From Ascoidea rubescens DSM 1968 (lineage: Eukaryota > Ascomycota > Saccharomycetes > Ascoideales > Ascoideaceae), in assembly GCF_001661345.1 (NCBI RefSeq), contig NW_017962915.1, forward strand, positions 623,657 to 687,656: a DNA stretch of 64,000 nt, written 5' to 3'. Positions 48,760 to 58,124 of the stretch are shown here, in pieces; position 1 is the first letter of the stretch; the number at the start of each line of letters is the position of its first letter. Position numbers and translations under genes: made by a program. The notes under the pieces are model-generated. The model did not search any database. It was not told the origin of the DNA and was given only the letters and a program-made list of their open reading frames with translations.

Positions 48760-51204
48760 ATGTCTGCTCCAAACTCTCCTGAAAAAAATTTGAACCTTTT
48801 GTCAAACGAAGTTGATACAAGTACACAACCTAACAATGATGATAGTGTTAACGATATAATCAGCAGTGTTCAGGATAACGAGCAAAATGAAGATCAGAAT
48901 GAATACCAGAATAAAGACCAGGACCAGTCCTTTCAACTAAATTTAAATGACAATGCTGAAAGCAACTTGGAAAATCAACAAGAAAACAAAACATCATTTG
49001 CAATTGATTCACAGCCCAACTCACCAATTCAACCTCCATTTTCGCCTTATCTTTCAATCTCTTCTTCATCTTCTTCATCAAACAAATCATTTATTCAGAT
49101 AGATCAAAATGATCTAAAGCCAGATCCTGATACTTCCAATAAATACACTCTCTCAATTTCTCCCTCTCCTTCTCCTCTTCCAACACCTGCTTTTTTATCA
49201 ACAGATCCAATTCAAAATCAGACTACAGATTTACCCAATAAAAAGAGAAAAATTGATGAAATTAATAATAATAATAATAATAATGACACTACTACTAATA
49301 ACGATAACAATAATACTGCTACCATAACTTATACAAAGACTATAAATATACCTAAGGAAAATGAAAATGAAAATGAAAATAATAAAGTTATTAATAATGA
49401 GGTTAATGACTTTAATGAAAATAATACAGATGAAGAAAATGATACTTACGCTTCTGACGACTATTTAACAAAACACTCAAGCCAAATTAAATGGCCTCCA
49501 TCTTTTATAAATTACTGGCTAGACCTATTAAATTTACGAATTAAACAAATGAAACTAAATACAACTCCAGATGATTTCAATTCTACTTTGCAGCTCATTC
49601 AATTGAAAACAAACGAAATTGGTTTTAATATAAACAACTTATTTTTGCATGAAAATGAACCAAATGATATTAAAATCCTACAAAATCTAATCAACACATT
49701 CTCTCAAAAACCACATTTCAAAAATCTAAACTTGGAAAACCTTAAACTTCAAGATCTAAATCAACTCCTCTTGGAATACAACCACGATCACAAAATTTGG
49801 TTAAAAGTATATCAATTAAAAGGTTTAAAATACAACACTTCTCTCTACAAATTCGAATTGAACCTAGAATCTTTGGAAAATGAATCAACCATAAATAAAA
49901 AATTAACCGGCGAATACATCGTCAAATTACAAAGTCTAATTAAAATCAAACACATCTGTTCAAAAAAAACAAGTTTAATCTATAAATTCCACAACCTAAT
50001 TTATACGGAAGTTACAAAAGATTTTAAAAATAAAAACAATAGCATTATTACTAATAGCCAATCAGCTAAAAAGCAAAAAATTCAAGAAAATTCAAACTCA
50101 TCTAATCAACAACCAACCCAAGATCAATTGGATAACAACAAAGAAAAATTAAGAAACAAAGCATTAGAAAAGCAAAGAATCAAAAAAGAAAAACTTGAGA
50201 AAGAAAAACTTGAGAATGAAAAAATCGAAAGAGAAAGAATTGAAAATGAAAAACAATATCAACAAACTCAGAGACAAGAAGAAAGAAACAATGCCAATCT
50301 TAGTACAAATGACCAAAACTTGAATCGAAATGTTGAAGAATTGGAAGAAAATGACTCTGAAAGTGATTTCAGCAATCAACTAGCTAACAATACTTATCAA
50401 CCATCTTTAAGAAGAAGAACTCAAAGACAAAACTCAAACATCCATTATGAAGAAAAAGATCGGGAAATTGAAGTCATCGATATTGATATTGATGATGATG
50501 AATCAAAACCTGTTCAATACGAACCAATATATTCACCACCTTATGTTGCGCCTACTAGAGGTAAGACTAGATCCAAAGCCAGAGGAAAAACTAAAGGTGG
50601 CAGAAGTAGAGGAAGAGGAAGACGAACTTATATCAAATATAGTCGTGAACCCTTTGAAACAGAGGAACCACCATCAAACAGAGCACAGGAAAATTTAAAT
50701 AATGGCTATCAGCCTCAAAGTTATTCAACAAACGTCCCAAATACTGATCCTAATGATTATACGATTGGAAATAAAAGCACTGGTAATTCTAATTATAACC
50801 AACCAGCCGATAACAATTTTATAAATGATTCAAATGCAAACCAATATAATAATGATAATATGCAAGCAGCATCCCCCACTGACATCCCTAAGCTTACAAC
50901 CACAATTCTCGACTCACAAGAGAATAAAGCTAATGATGCTTCAATCGACAAAAAGGAATTGCTCACCCAGATAATAAAAGAAAGACTCAAAATGGAAGAA
51001 AAAGTTATCGACGTGTATCTCGACTTTGTAACGGATATATTCATCAATGGTAAAATCAATAAAGAGGAATATTTGAAAGCTTTCAGATATGGAACCATCT
51101 ACAAAGAAGTCTCAAGAGACGAAAAATTATTATATTACAGAAGTTTTGTGAAGCTTTTCCAAAAGAATGAATCGGCTGGAGTTAGATTCCTCCAGTCTTT
51201 GTAA
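48760..51204 (+). CDS. unrecognised nuclear-type protein with coiled coil and RGR-rich region
   Basis: The 814-residue protein matches no family I know. Residues 1-235 are low-complexity Asn/Ser/Gln/Glu. A helical, probably folded domain spans about 240-440, starting IKWPPSFINYWLDLLNLRIKQMK and containing LHENEPNDIKILQNL and HKIWLKVYQLKGLKY. A highly charged Lys/Glu coiled coil lies at about 457-510. An acidic patch, IDIDDDE, precedes a basic RGKTRSKARGKTKGG and RSRGRGRR region (about 597-625) that looks like an AT-hook or nucleic-acid tail. The last 85 residues form another compact helical module with KERLKMEEKVIDVYLDFVTD and YGTIYKEVSRDEKLLYYRSF. No signal peptide or membrane segment is seen. 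A chromatin or RNA-linked role is a guess. The start is the first ATG after 48688 that removes a hydrophobic leader. Confidence 0.7.
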   Translation: MSAPNSPEKNLNLLSNEVDTSTQPNNDDSVNDIISSVQDNEQNEDQNEYQNKDQDQSFQLNLNDNAESNLENQQENKTSFAIDSQPNSPIQPPFSPYLSISSSSSSSNKSFIQIDQNDLKPDPDTSNKYTLSISPSPSPLPTPAFLSTDPIQNQTTDLPNKKRKIDEINNNNNNNDTTTNNDNNNTATITYTKTINIPKENENENENNKVINNEVNDFNENNTDEENDTYASDDYLTKHSSQIKWPPSFINYWLDLLNLRIKQMKLNTTPDDFNSTLQLIQLKTNEIGFNINNLFLHENEPNDIKILQNLINTFSQKPHFKNLNLENLKLQDLNQLLLEYNHDHKIWLKVYQLKGLKYNTSLYKFELNLESLENESTINKKLTGEYIVKLQSLIKIKHICSKKTSLIYKFHNLIYTEVTKDFKNKNNSIITNSQSAKKQKIQENSNSSNQQPTQDQLDNNKEKLRNKALEKQRIKKEKLEKEKLENEKIERERIENEKQYQQTQRQEERNNANLSTNDQNLNRNVEELEENDSESDFSNQLANNTYQPSLRRRTQRQNSNIHYEEKDREIEVIDIDIDDDESKPVQYEPIYSPPYVAPTRGKTRSKARGKTKGGRSRGRGRRTYIKYSREPFETEEPPSNRAQENLNNGYQPQSYSTNVPNTDPNDYTIGNKSTGNSNYNQPADNNFINDSNANQYNNDNMQAASPTDIPKLTTTILDSQENKANDASIDKKELLTQIIKERLKMEEKVIDVYLDFVTDIFINGKINKEEYLKAFRYGTIYKEVSRDEKLLYYRSFVKLFQKNESAGVRFLQSL

Positions 51205-51498
51205 GATAACTTGCTGGTGTCTGGGCTCTGTCTGTTTTTTGCCTTTGGCTTTGTATCTCGCAGCCACAACACTGTATGCTTGTTTTGTTGTTCATATCCC
51301 AATGGTTTGCACATCTCAGTAGTTTGTACAAAAATTTCCTCAGTTTCTTCAGTCTCGAAAACAATACGCGAAATTTTCGACCGACGCGCATTTTTTCGAT
51401 TAAATAAAAGCCTCAAAGAAAGAGAAACAACTTTCTTAAAAGTAACATTTTGCCTGCTGTGGTTGCTGTATTCTACTCTTTCTTCAATTCAATTGACA
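51205..51498. promoter_or_regulatory. MSH6 promoter with MCB-like elements
   Basis: The interval is open in the MSH6 frame but encodes a Cys/Phe-rich leader unlike the family. ACGCGA at 51366-51371 and GACGCGC at 51383-51389 are MCB-like and lie 110-135 bases before the ATG, the right place for G1/S control of a replication-linked repair gene. Confidence 0.55.
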
Positions 51499-54400
51499 AT
51501 GACTGTTATCACACCCAAAAGACTGAAAGCCACAGACAGATTGAAGGCCTCTGGCAAAAAGGGCTCTTTATCTTCCACCAAAAAGCAACAGAACATCTTT
51601 AGCTTTTTCTCCAAACTCCCTACTCAGTCAGCTTCTCTGCTTATTAAACCTCCAAAAGACTCAACTAACCAAAACTCGTCTTTGAAAGTCAGTACCAATA
51701 CTTCAAATAGCCACAATTCTCTTAAACCAAAAAATTGCAGAAAAACTGCCTTGAATCAGCTATCTTCACCTATCAAACACGAAAAAGTCCTGTCTGAAGC
51801 AAAGCCAAAGTCGACTCATCAGTCTGCTTCGGATTCAAGTAATAAAGAAAGCAAAAATTCAGGCTCTATAGATGATACATCTTCCTCAATGTTTGTTGAC
51901 TCAATTGTTGATGGTGATTTTGATCATAACTCTACCTCAAACAACAATACATCATTAGCAATACATCCTCTGCTTCCTTCCGGTTCACCACCTATAGAAG
52001 ATGGTAAGCCAGGCCTACTGCCTTCTTCCTTAAGCTCCAAAAGACGTTTGAAGCGTAAGATCAATTATTCAGAACTAGACGATGAAGACGAGGATGTTCC
52101 CTTGCAGCGATTACCTAATAAAAAATTAAGGAATAAAAAAATTATTGATTCTGATGATGAGGGAGAGGAGGAATTTATTCCAGAGCCTATAGACGAAGAT
52201 GATGATGAAATTGAACAAGAAAAAGACAAATTTCTTTCCAAAAACATAGACAATGATTTTGCAAGTGACGATCTTGGTGATGATGATTTGGATGATGTCT
52301 TTGTTAGTATAACAACTCCTAAAACAAAAATAAAAAATAAAAATAAATCCAAAAATAAACTCAAAAATATTCACGATGACGATGATAAGGACTCAATTGA
52401 TTTTTCTGAGAAATTCAAAGCTTCATCAACTTACAAACCTACTTCAAATAAAGTTTCATTAACTATAAAGCAAAAGAACTCAAAACAAAGGTCACCTACA
52501 AAATCTTTTCAAAAGGATAATGAGGAAAGATACAAATGGCTTGTTAATATTCGTGATGCAGAGAAAAGAGAACCAACTCATCCAGACTATGACCCAAGAA
52601 CACTCTATGTTCCTTCTTCTGCCTGGACAAAGTTTACTGCATTCGAAAAACAATATTGGGAAATCAAATCTAAAATGTATGATTGTATAGTCTTTTTCAA
52701 AAAAGGAAAATTTTTTGAATTGTATGAAAAGGATGCTTTACTAGGTCACAACTTGTTTGATTTGAAATTGGCTGGAAATGGGAGAGCAAATATGCAATTA
52801 GCTGGTGTTCCTGAAATGTCTTTTGATTATTGGGCCAGTGAGTTTATTTCTAAAGGCTATAAAGTTGCAAAAGTTGATCAGATGGAAACATTATTAGCAA
52901 AGGAAATTCGTGAAAGCACAAAGAAGAAAAAGGAAGATAAAGTAATAAGAAGAGAGTTAAGTTGTATACTAACTGGGGGAACATTAACTGAAGATTCAAT
53001 GATTAAAGATGACATGGCTACATATTGTCTTGCAATTAGACAAGAAGAAAAAATGGATGGTTCAAATTTGTTTGGTATTTCTTTTGTTGATACTGCTACA
53101 AGTAAGATGAGAATACTAGAATTTAATGATGATAGCGAATGTACAAATTTGGAAACTTTTATTAATCAAATAAAACCAAAAGAAATTATAGCTCCCAAAG
53201 GAAATTTATCATCGTTGGCTATTAGAATTATCAAGTTTAATTGTGCAGAAAATAGTATTTGGAATTATGTTAAGGACGAAGACGAATTCTGGGATGCAGA
53301 TAGAACTATGGAGGAGATATCTCACGCAAATTATTTTAATGACGAAAACATCAATAATCAGAAAAATTGGCCCAAAGATTTAATTAAATATTCCGAGAAA
53401 AAGCAACTTGGGTTTTCGTCCTTTGGTGCATTGGTTTGGTATTTAAAATCCTTAAAATTAGATAGTGATTTGATTTCAATTGGAAATATCAAAGAATATA
53501 ACATCTTTGATAATAGTAATTCGTCACTTATTTTGGATGGCCAAACTTTGCAAAATTTGGAAATATTTAAAAATTCTTTTGACGGAAGTGATAAGGGCAC
53601 GTTATTCAAGTTTATTAGTAGGTCAATTACACCATTTGGAAAGAGAATGTTAAGAAGCTGGATATGTCATCCACTTTTAAATATCAGTGATATTAATGAA
53701 AGATTAGATGCTGTTGAGGCTATGATGAATGATGGAAACTTGCAATCTATCATTACTACACATTTAAAATCCTTGCCTGATTTGGAAAGATTACTTTCTC
53801 GAGTTTATTCTGGGAGGTTACCTGTAAAAGATTTTGTCAAAACGATTGAGGGGCTTGAAACCATTCAGCTGATGGTAAATGAATTGATCAGCGAGTATAA
53901 TTCTGTTGAAGCACTTCCTGGATCACTTTCCGGTATATTTAGTCAAATACCAAAAGAATTAGAGTTTTGCATAAAAAGTTGGGACAATACTTTTGACAGA
54001 GAAGAAGCTAAAACAAATGGCGTTTTGATTCCAGAGAAGGGTGTAGAGATTGATTTTGATGAGTCTGTTGAAAAGATGAAGAAACTTGAGAATGATTTGA
54101 ATAAATGTTTGAGATCATACAAAAAGAATTTTAAGTGTCAAGAGTTTTGTTTTAAGGACTCGGGAAAAGAAATATTTTTAATTGAAGTACCAAGCAGGTA
54201 TATTAAAAAGATTCCTAGAGATTGGCTTCAGATGGGTTCAACATCAAAAGTAAAAAGATATTGGTCTCCAGAAGTTAGAGACTTAGTCCGAGAATTGCTA
54301 GAAACTCGTGAGCTTCATAAGGATATTGTTAATAATTTGAAAAAGAAAACATATTCAAGATTTTCTAAAGACTATGCTTTATGGTTAAAAGCCGTAAAAG

Positions 54401-55389
54401 CAATTGCAAAAGTTGATTGTATATTGGCACTCTGTTTAACTTCTGAATCTTTGGGCGAAACTGCTTGCAGACCTATCTTCATTGCAGACAATGAACATGG
54501 TAGTTTGAATTTCACCGAATTGAGACACCCATGTTTTATGGCAGGTAATACAGGTGCTAAGGAGTTCATTCCCAACGATATTCAGTTGGGAGGAAAATCA
54601 GAAGCTAAGATTGGTTTATTGACTGGTGCAAATGCAGCTGGTAAATCAACGATTTTACGAATGACTTGTATTGCTGTGATCTTAGCTCAATTAGGATGTT
54701 GGGTTTCTTCATCGTCTGCAAAGTTGACTCCCATTGACAGAATTATGACAAGATTAGGAGCTAATGATAATATCATGCAAGGAAAGTCGACATTTTTGGT
54801 TGAGTTATCAGAAACTAAAAAAATGATTGAATTTGCAACACCAAGATCATTATTGGTTTTGGATGAATTAGGAAGGGGTGGGTCTTCTTCTGATGGTTTT
54901 GCAATTGCAGAATCCATTCTTTATCATATTGCTACTCATATTCAGTCCTTGGGTTTTTTTGCCACTCATTATGGAAGTTTAGGTCTTTCATTTAAAAACC
55001 ATCCATCAATAAAACCACTAAGAATGAAGATATTAGTTGATAAAAATTCTAGAAATATAACCTTTTTGTATAAATTAGAAAAAGGTGCTGCTGAAGGCTC
55101 TTTTGGTATGCATGTTGCTTCTATGTGCGGTATTAATGAGAAAATTATTGAATGTGCCGAAGCTGCTGCGAAAAATTTAGAACACACATCCCGAATCAAA
55201 AAATCCAATGAGTTGGCCAAGTTATCAGAAACTGGTATTCCTTTGGGTCTACAGTCAGACTTTTCGTGGTTGTTAAAAGGTGAATTTAATAATGAAAAAA
55301 ATCATATTGGGGAAGGAGTGGTTCTTTACAATGAACCAGTTAAGAGCCATGTCATAAAAAGTATGATTTCTATGATTGAAGGATTATAA
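51499..55389 (+). CDS. MSH6: mismatch repair protein Msh6 (MutS-alpha subunit)
   Basis: The 1296-residue protein pairs with Msh2 to recognise base mismatches and small loops. The N-terminus carries a PCNA-interaction box QQNIFSFFSK at about 31-40, then a Ser/Asp-rich disordered region with NLS-like basic runs. The mismatch-binding domain has VFFKKGKFFELYEKDA (about 396-411) with the Phe-X-Glu wedge in GKFFELYE, followed by VGQLNL-type connector and lever domains. The ATPase has the yeast-type Walker A TGANAAGKST (about 1039-1048), STFFVELSETKK-like switch region (here STFLVELSETKK), Walker B LLVLDELGRGGSSSDG and THYGSLGLSF. GSFGMHVASMCGI follows. S. cerevisiae Msh6 is 1242. The ATG at 51499 begins MTVITPKRLK; the open leader upstream is not conserved. 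Confidence 0.96.
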   Translation: MTVITPKRLKATDRLKASGKKGSLSSTKKQQNIFSFFSKLPTQSASLLIKPPKDSTNQNSSLKVSTNTSNSHNSLKPKNCRKTALNQLSSPIKHEKVLSEAKPKSTHQSASDSSNKESKNSGSIDDTSSSMFVDSIVDGDFDHNSTSNNNTSLAIHPLLPSGSPPIEDGKPGLLPSSLSSKRRLKRKINYSELDDEDEDVPLQRLPNKKLRNKKIIDSDDEGEEEFIPEPIDEDDDEIEQEKDKFLSKNIDNDFASDDLGDDDLDDVFVSITTPKTKIKNKNKSKNKLKNIHDDDDKDSIDFSEKFKASSTYKPTSNKVSLTIKQKNSKQRSPTKSFQKDNEERYKWLVNIRDAEKREPTHPDYDPRTLYVPSSAWTKFTAFEKQYWEIKSKMYDCIVFFKKGKFFELYEKDALLGHNLFDLKLAGNGRANMQLAGVPEMSFDYWASEFISKGYKVAKVDQMETLLAKEIRESTKKKKEDKVIRRELSCILTGGTLTEDSMIKDDMATYCLAIRQEEKMDGSNLFGISFVDTATSKMRILEFNDDSECTNLETFINQIKPKEIIAPKGNLSSLAIRIIKFNCAENSIWNYVKDEDEFWDADRTMEEISHANYFNDENINNQKNWPKDLIKYSEKKQLGFSSFGALVWYLKSLKLDSDLISIGNIKEYNIFDNSNSSLILDGQTLQNLEIFKNSFDGSDKGTLFKFISRSITPFGKRMLRSWICHPLLNISDINERLDAVEAMMNDGNLQSIITTHLKSLPDLERLLSRVYSGRLPVKDFVKTIEGLETIQLMVNELISEYNSVEALPGSLSGIFSQIPKELEFCIKSWDNTFDREEAKTNGVLIPEKGVEIDFDESVEKMKKLENDLNKCLRSYKKNFKCQEFCFKDSGKEIFLIEVPSRYIKKIPRDWLQMGSTSKVKRYWSPEVRDLVRELLETRELHKDIVNNLKKKTYSRFSKDYALWLKAVKAIAKVDCILALCLTSESLGETACRPIFIADNEHGSLNFTELRHPCFMAGNTGAKEFIPNDIQLGGKSEAKIGLLTGANAAGKSTILRMTCIAVILAQLGCWVSSSSAKLTPIDRIMTRLGANDNIMQGKSTFLVELSETKKMIEFATPRSLLVLDELGRGGSSSDGFAIAESILYHIATHIQSLGFFATHYGSLGLSFKNHPSIKPLRMKILVDKNSRNITFLYKLEKGAAEGSFGMHVASMCGINEKIIECAEAAAKNLEHTSRIKKSNELAKLSETGIPLGLQSDFSWLLKGEFNNEKNHIGEGVVLYNEPVKSHVIKSMISMIEGL

Positions 55390-55724
55390 GTGTTTTTTTT
55401 TTAAAAATTATTTTTGAATTATTTTTGAATTATTTTTGAATTATTTTTGAGTTTTAAATTAAAAATTTTATTTTATTATATTAAAATTTTATTTTTGTTA
55501 ATAGAATAAGAAAAACAACAAAAAAGAATCGTGGTATCGATTATATATTACAAACTATAAGAAATAAAGGAAAATAAAATAAAGGAAAATAAAATAAAGC
55601 AAAAACATTACAAAAACCATAGCACCATCAAAAAATATTTAATCAAAATTTAAGCATATTCTTAACATATTCTCAGCAAAATGGAAGAGTTATAGACAAA
55701 AGATTCTTTTTTTTTTAGAACAAA
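55390..55724. other. convergent spacer MSH6 - JmjC gene
   Basis: Very AT-rich, with four 11-base direct repeats at 55407-55450 and two GGAAAATAAAATAAA copies near 55569. No gene is seen. Confidence 0.65.
55407..55450 (+). repeat. four 11-base direct repeats ATTATTTTTGA
   Basis: Four tandem copies lie immediately after the MSH6 stop, probably within its 3' UTR. Confidence 0.9.
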
Positions 55725-57752
55725 TTAAATTGGAATGGGCGATCCCGTTTTTTCTGCTTTTACTTTCCTTCTCTTTAGTTTTCCAAGATATTTGCGGTAT
55801 GAAGGATCATTTGGTTGTTGTGAATTTGCATCGTCAGAAAACCTTGCTACTTTTTCGTTTGAGAAATCTTCAACATAGTGCCAAATTTTTTGAGAGTTTG
55901 TTTTTCGTTTTTCTCTTGACAAACCAATAGCATCATCAGTTACCATTTTAGTTGTAAGAAGTTCTTGAACCCAAGTTGTTTCTAAACTGGGGGAGGAATC
56001 AGAAGAGGAGCTGGATATGGTTCTTCTAATTCTTTCAGGATCATCTATTGGAGTAAAATCTGGTTTAAACTGTTTTGGAAGATTGTTTTTTTTAATGATA
56101 TTTTTAGGAGTGATTTTTTTATTTGGCATTGGAACTCGGATAAGAATTTTATTTGAATTAATTTTTTCAATCCCCTTTTTTGGAATTGGGGTATTTAAAG
56201 ATGATTCATTTTCCGAATCAGTTAGTTCTATGGATTGATGGATTTGATCACTATCATTGTCGTCCTCATTATCAAAACTGTCGTTTGAAGGATGAAAAAC
56301 CGGGAAGTGAGAAAAATTATTAAATGAGTTATCAGGATGATTTAAAAGACCAACATTTTGCATTAAATTTTTAACATTGATAAAGGCAGCATCTGAAATA
56401 CATTCGCATTTATGACTTTTTAAACCGATATCAAACCAGGTATCAGTTGCAAAATTTACGCTTTCAGCTAGATTGTAGCCATAGTTAAAACCTGAGTGGT
56501 AACCATAAGGATAGGTGATAATAAATTCTTTTTCATAATGGCGAACTTTGTTAACGGGGATGTTTTTTTTGCGTAATAAAGTTGGAGAGACTAGAAAGGT
56601 TTTATGGCGTAAAAATTCTTTACAGGATTTATATTCAATTGGATATAATTCTTTCATTAGGTTATAGAAGGATTCTTGATGATCTTGGGGGATTGAATAC
56701 CATTGTTTGGGTGCACCAAAATGTATGTAGTTAATTGAGTATAAATCTTGGTCTTCTAAATGCCATGAAAAGGTTGATTTCCATAAACCAGCATAGAGAT
56801 AAGGATCGTTGATGCCTGATAGTGTTGAATCTAGGTAATTCAAAAAGTTGGGCAAATTTGATATGTTCCAAGTATTGAATTTATCAGGAGAAGGGAACAA
56901 AGAGCCAGGACAGTCAGCACCATACATTGGATTTCCACCATAGGATAAAGATTTCCAGTAGTTATTTTCTAAAAAGTCTAGTTTTTCATCATCAAACTCT
57001 GAGGTATCTATATTATAATTTGATAGGTTTTGAATTGCATTTTCATTTTTATTCTTGTTTTTAGTGACCTTTTTAGTGACCTTTTTAGTATTTGAATTTC
57101 TTTGAGATCTTGAAATTGGAGGTAGATAGTTTTTTTGGTATTCTCTTTTCCAATCGTAAATAGTGTAAGATTTTGATTTTTGAATATTGATTTGGTTAAA
57201 GCAACCATGGTTTAGTTTCGAAATGTGTTGGACTATTGGGTTTTTGATTTTGATTTTGGCAGTCAACCTTTCTTCATCATAGAGATTTAAGTTATCAATT
57301 AAATCTAACCATTCCTTCGGCGGGATAATTTTAACAATACCCGATTGCATTCCAAATCTATCGATGGATTTGATATAGCCATAAAAGTCTTTAAATTGGT
57401 CGAAAGTTGGTTTGAAAATGGGGATTCCATCTGAGTAGTGATCAGGATTAGAGTCTTTGATTTGAGTGTTCTTCAAATGATCTAAAGAACCATAATCAAT
57501 TGGCTTTTGGGGGTTAATGTTATCAATTTGAGATTTTTTGGAGTTGGTCAATAAAGTGGCATTAATATTTTGATATTTCTCTCCATCACTATCACTGTGG
57601 CTTTCATCTTCACTGATTTCGAAAAAATTGTCGGACAGCTCTAGGAATGTTTTAGGAATTGTCTTGAGATTCTTGTATTCCTTAGCGTTTTTATGGAGAC
57701 TTAGTTTTTCATCATCTTGGTCGACATGAGATTGGGGGAGCAACTCCAACAT
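55725..57752 (-). CDS. RPH1: JmjN/JmjC histone demethylase, Rph1/Gis1 type, no zinc finger
   Basis: The 675-residue protein is a JMJD2-type Fe(II)/2-oxoglutarate oxygenase, likely removing methyl groups from H3K36 and possibly H3K9. JmjN begins GIPIFKPTFDQFKDF at about 109-123. A basic linker follows, then JmjC: YGGNPMYGADCPGSLF (271-286), YLYAGLWKSTFSWHLEDQDLYSINYIHFGAPKQWY with iron ligands His331 and Glu333, and YPYGYHSGFNYGYNLAESVNFA with His419. HKCEC (447-451) with upstream Cys could form the JMJD2-type zinc site. Yeast Rph1 (796) and Gis1 (894) end in two C2H2 fingers that bind STRE/PDS promoters. Here the C-terminus is basic and Ser-rich with none. I start at the ATG at 57752; the longer frame adds a hydrophobic leader. 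Confidence 0.9.
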   Translation of the reverse strand: MLELLPQSHVDQDDEKLSLHKNAKEYKNLKTIPKTFLELSDNFFEISEDESHSDSDGEKYQNINATLLTNSKKSQIDNINPQKPIDYGSLDHLKNTQIKDSNPDHYSDGIPIFKPTFDQFKDFYGYIKSIDRFGMQSGIVKIIPPKEWLDLIDNLNLYDEERLTAKIKIKNPIVQHISKLNHGCFNQINIQKSKSYTIYDWKREYQKNYLPPISRSQRNSNTKKVTKKVTKNKNKNENAIQNLSNYNIDTSEFDDEKLDFLENNYWKSLSYGGNPMYGADCPGSLFPSPDKFNTWNISNLPNFLNYLDSTLSGINDPYLYAGLWKSTFSWHLEDQDLYSINYIHFGAPKQWYSIPQDHQESFYNLMKELYPIEYKSCKEFLRHKTFLVSPTLLRKKNIPVNKVRHYEKEFIITYPYGYHSGFNYGYNLAESVNFATDTWFDIGLKSHKCECISDAAFINVKNLMQNVGLLNHPDNSFNNFSHFPVFHPSNDSFDNEDDNDSDQIHQSIELTDSENESSLNTPIPKKGIEKINSNKILIRVPMPNKKITPKNIIKKNNLPKQFKPDFTPIDDPERIRRTISSSSSDSSPSLETTWVQELLTTKMVTDDAIGLSREKRKTNSQKIWHYVEDFSNEKVARFSDDANSQQPNDPSYRKYLGKLKRRKVKAEKTGSPIPI

Positions 57753-58124
57753 GGTCACAAAAATACCAAAGTCCAATACAAAAAAGAAGAAAACAGAGAC
57801 AGAACTATGCCAAATGGACACTATTCTTGAGAGTTATATATATATCAACAAAACGCAGAGAAACACCAAAAAACAGGCTCAAATCTCCAGTAAACAACAA
57901 AACTCTTGCACAGAAAACAAGAAGCAGCATTACGATAATCCTCTGAGCCTCTTCGTTGCTTCCAGAATTTCGAATCACCTGAATGGGTCCGTATGCATGT
58001 TTGCGCGCTTCAACGCTTATTATGTGGTGTGTGCATATAACGGAATGGTCCAGCGGTGTGGGTGCGATCTGCAGCCGATTTTTGGAATTTTCAGTGTTTT
58101 GGATTGAGATCAATCAGTTTCAAC
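57753..58124. promoter_or_regulatory. divergent JmjC / RAD24 promoter
   Basis: 372 bases. The JmjC side has TATATATATC near 57836-57845 (TATA-like on both strands). The RAD24 side (about 57950-58080) is GC-richer, with TTGCGCGC at 57999-58006, weakly MCB-like. Confidence 0.5.

Noticed and set aside
51211-51498. 96-codon upstream extension of MSH6
   Set aside because: Contains promoter-like MCBs, Cys/Phe-rich composition and no ATG consistent with the family N-terminus.
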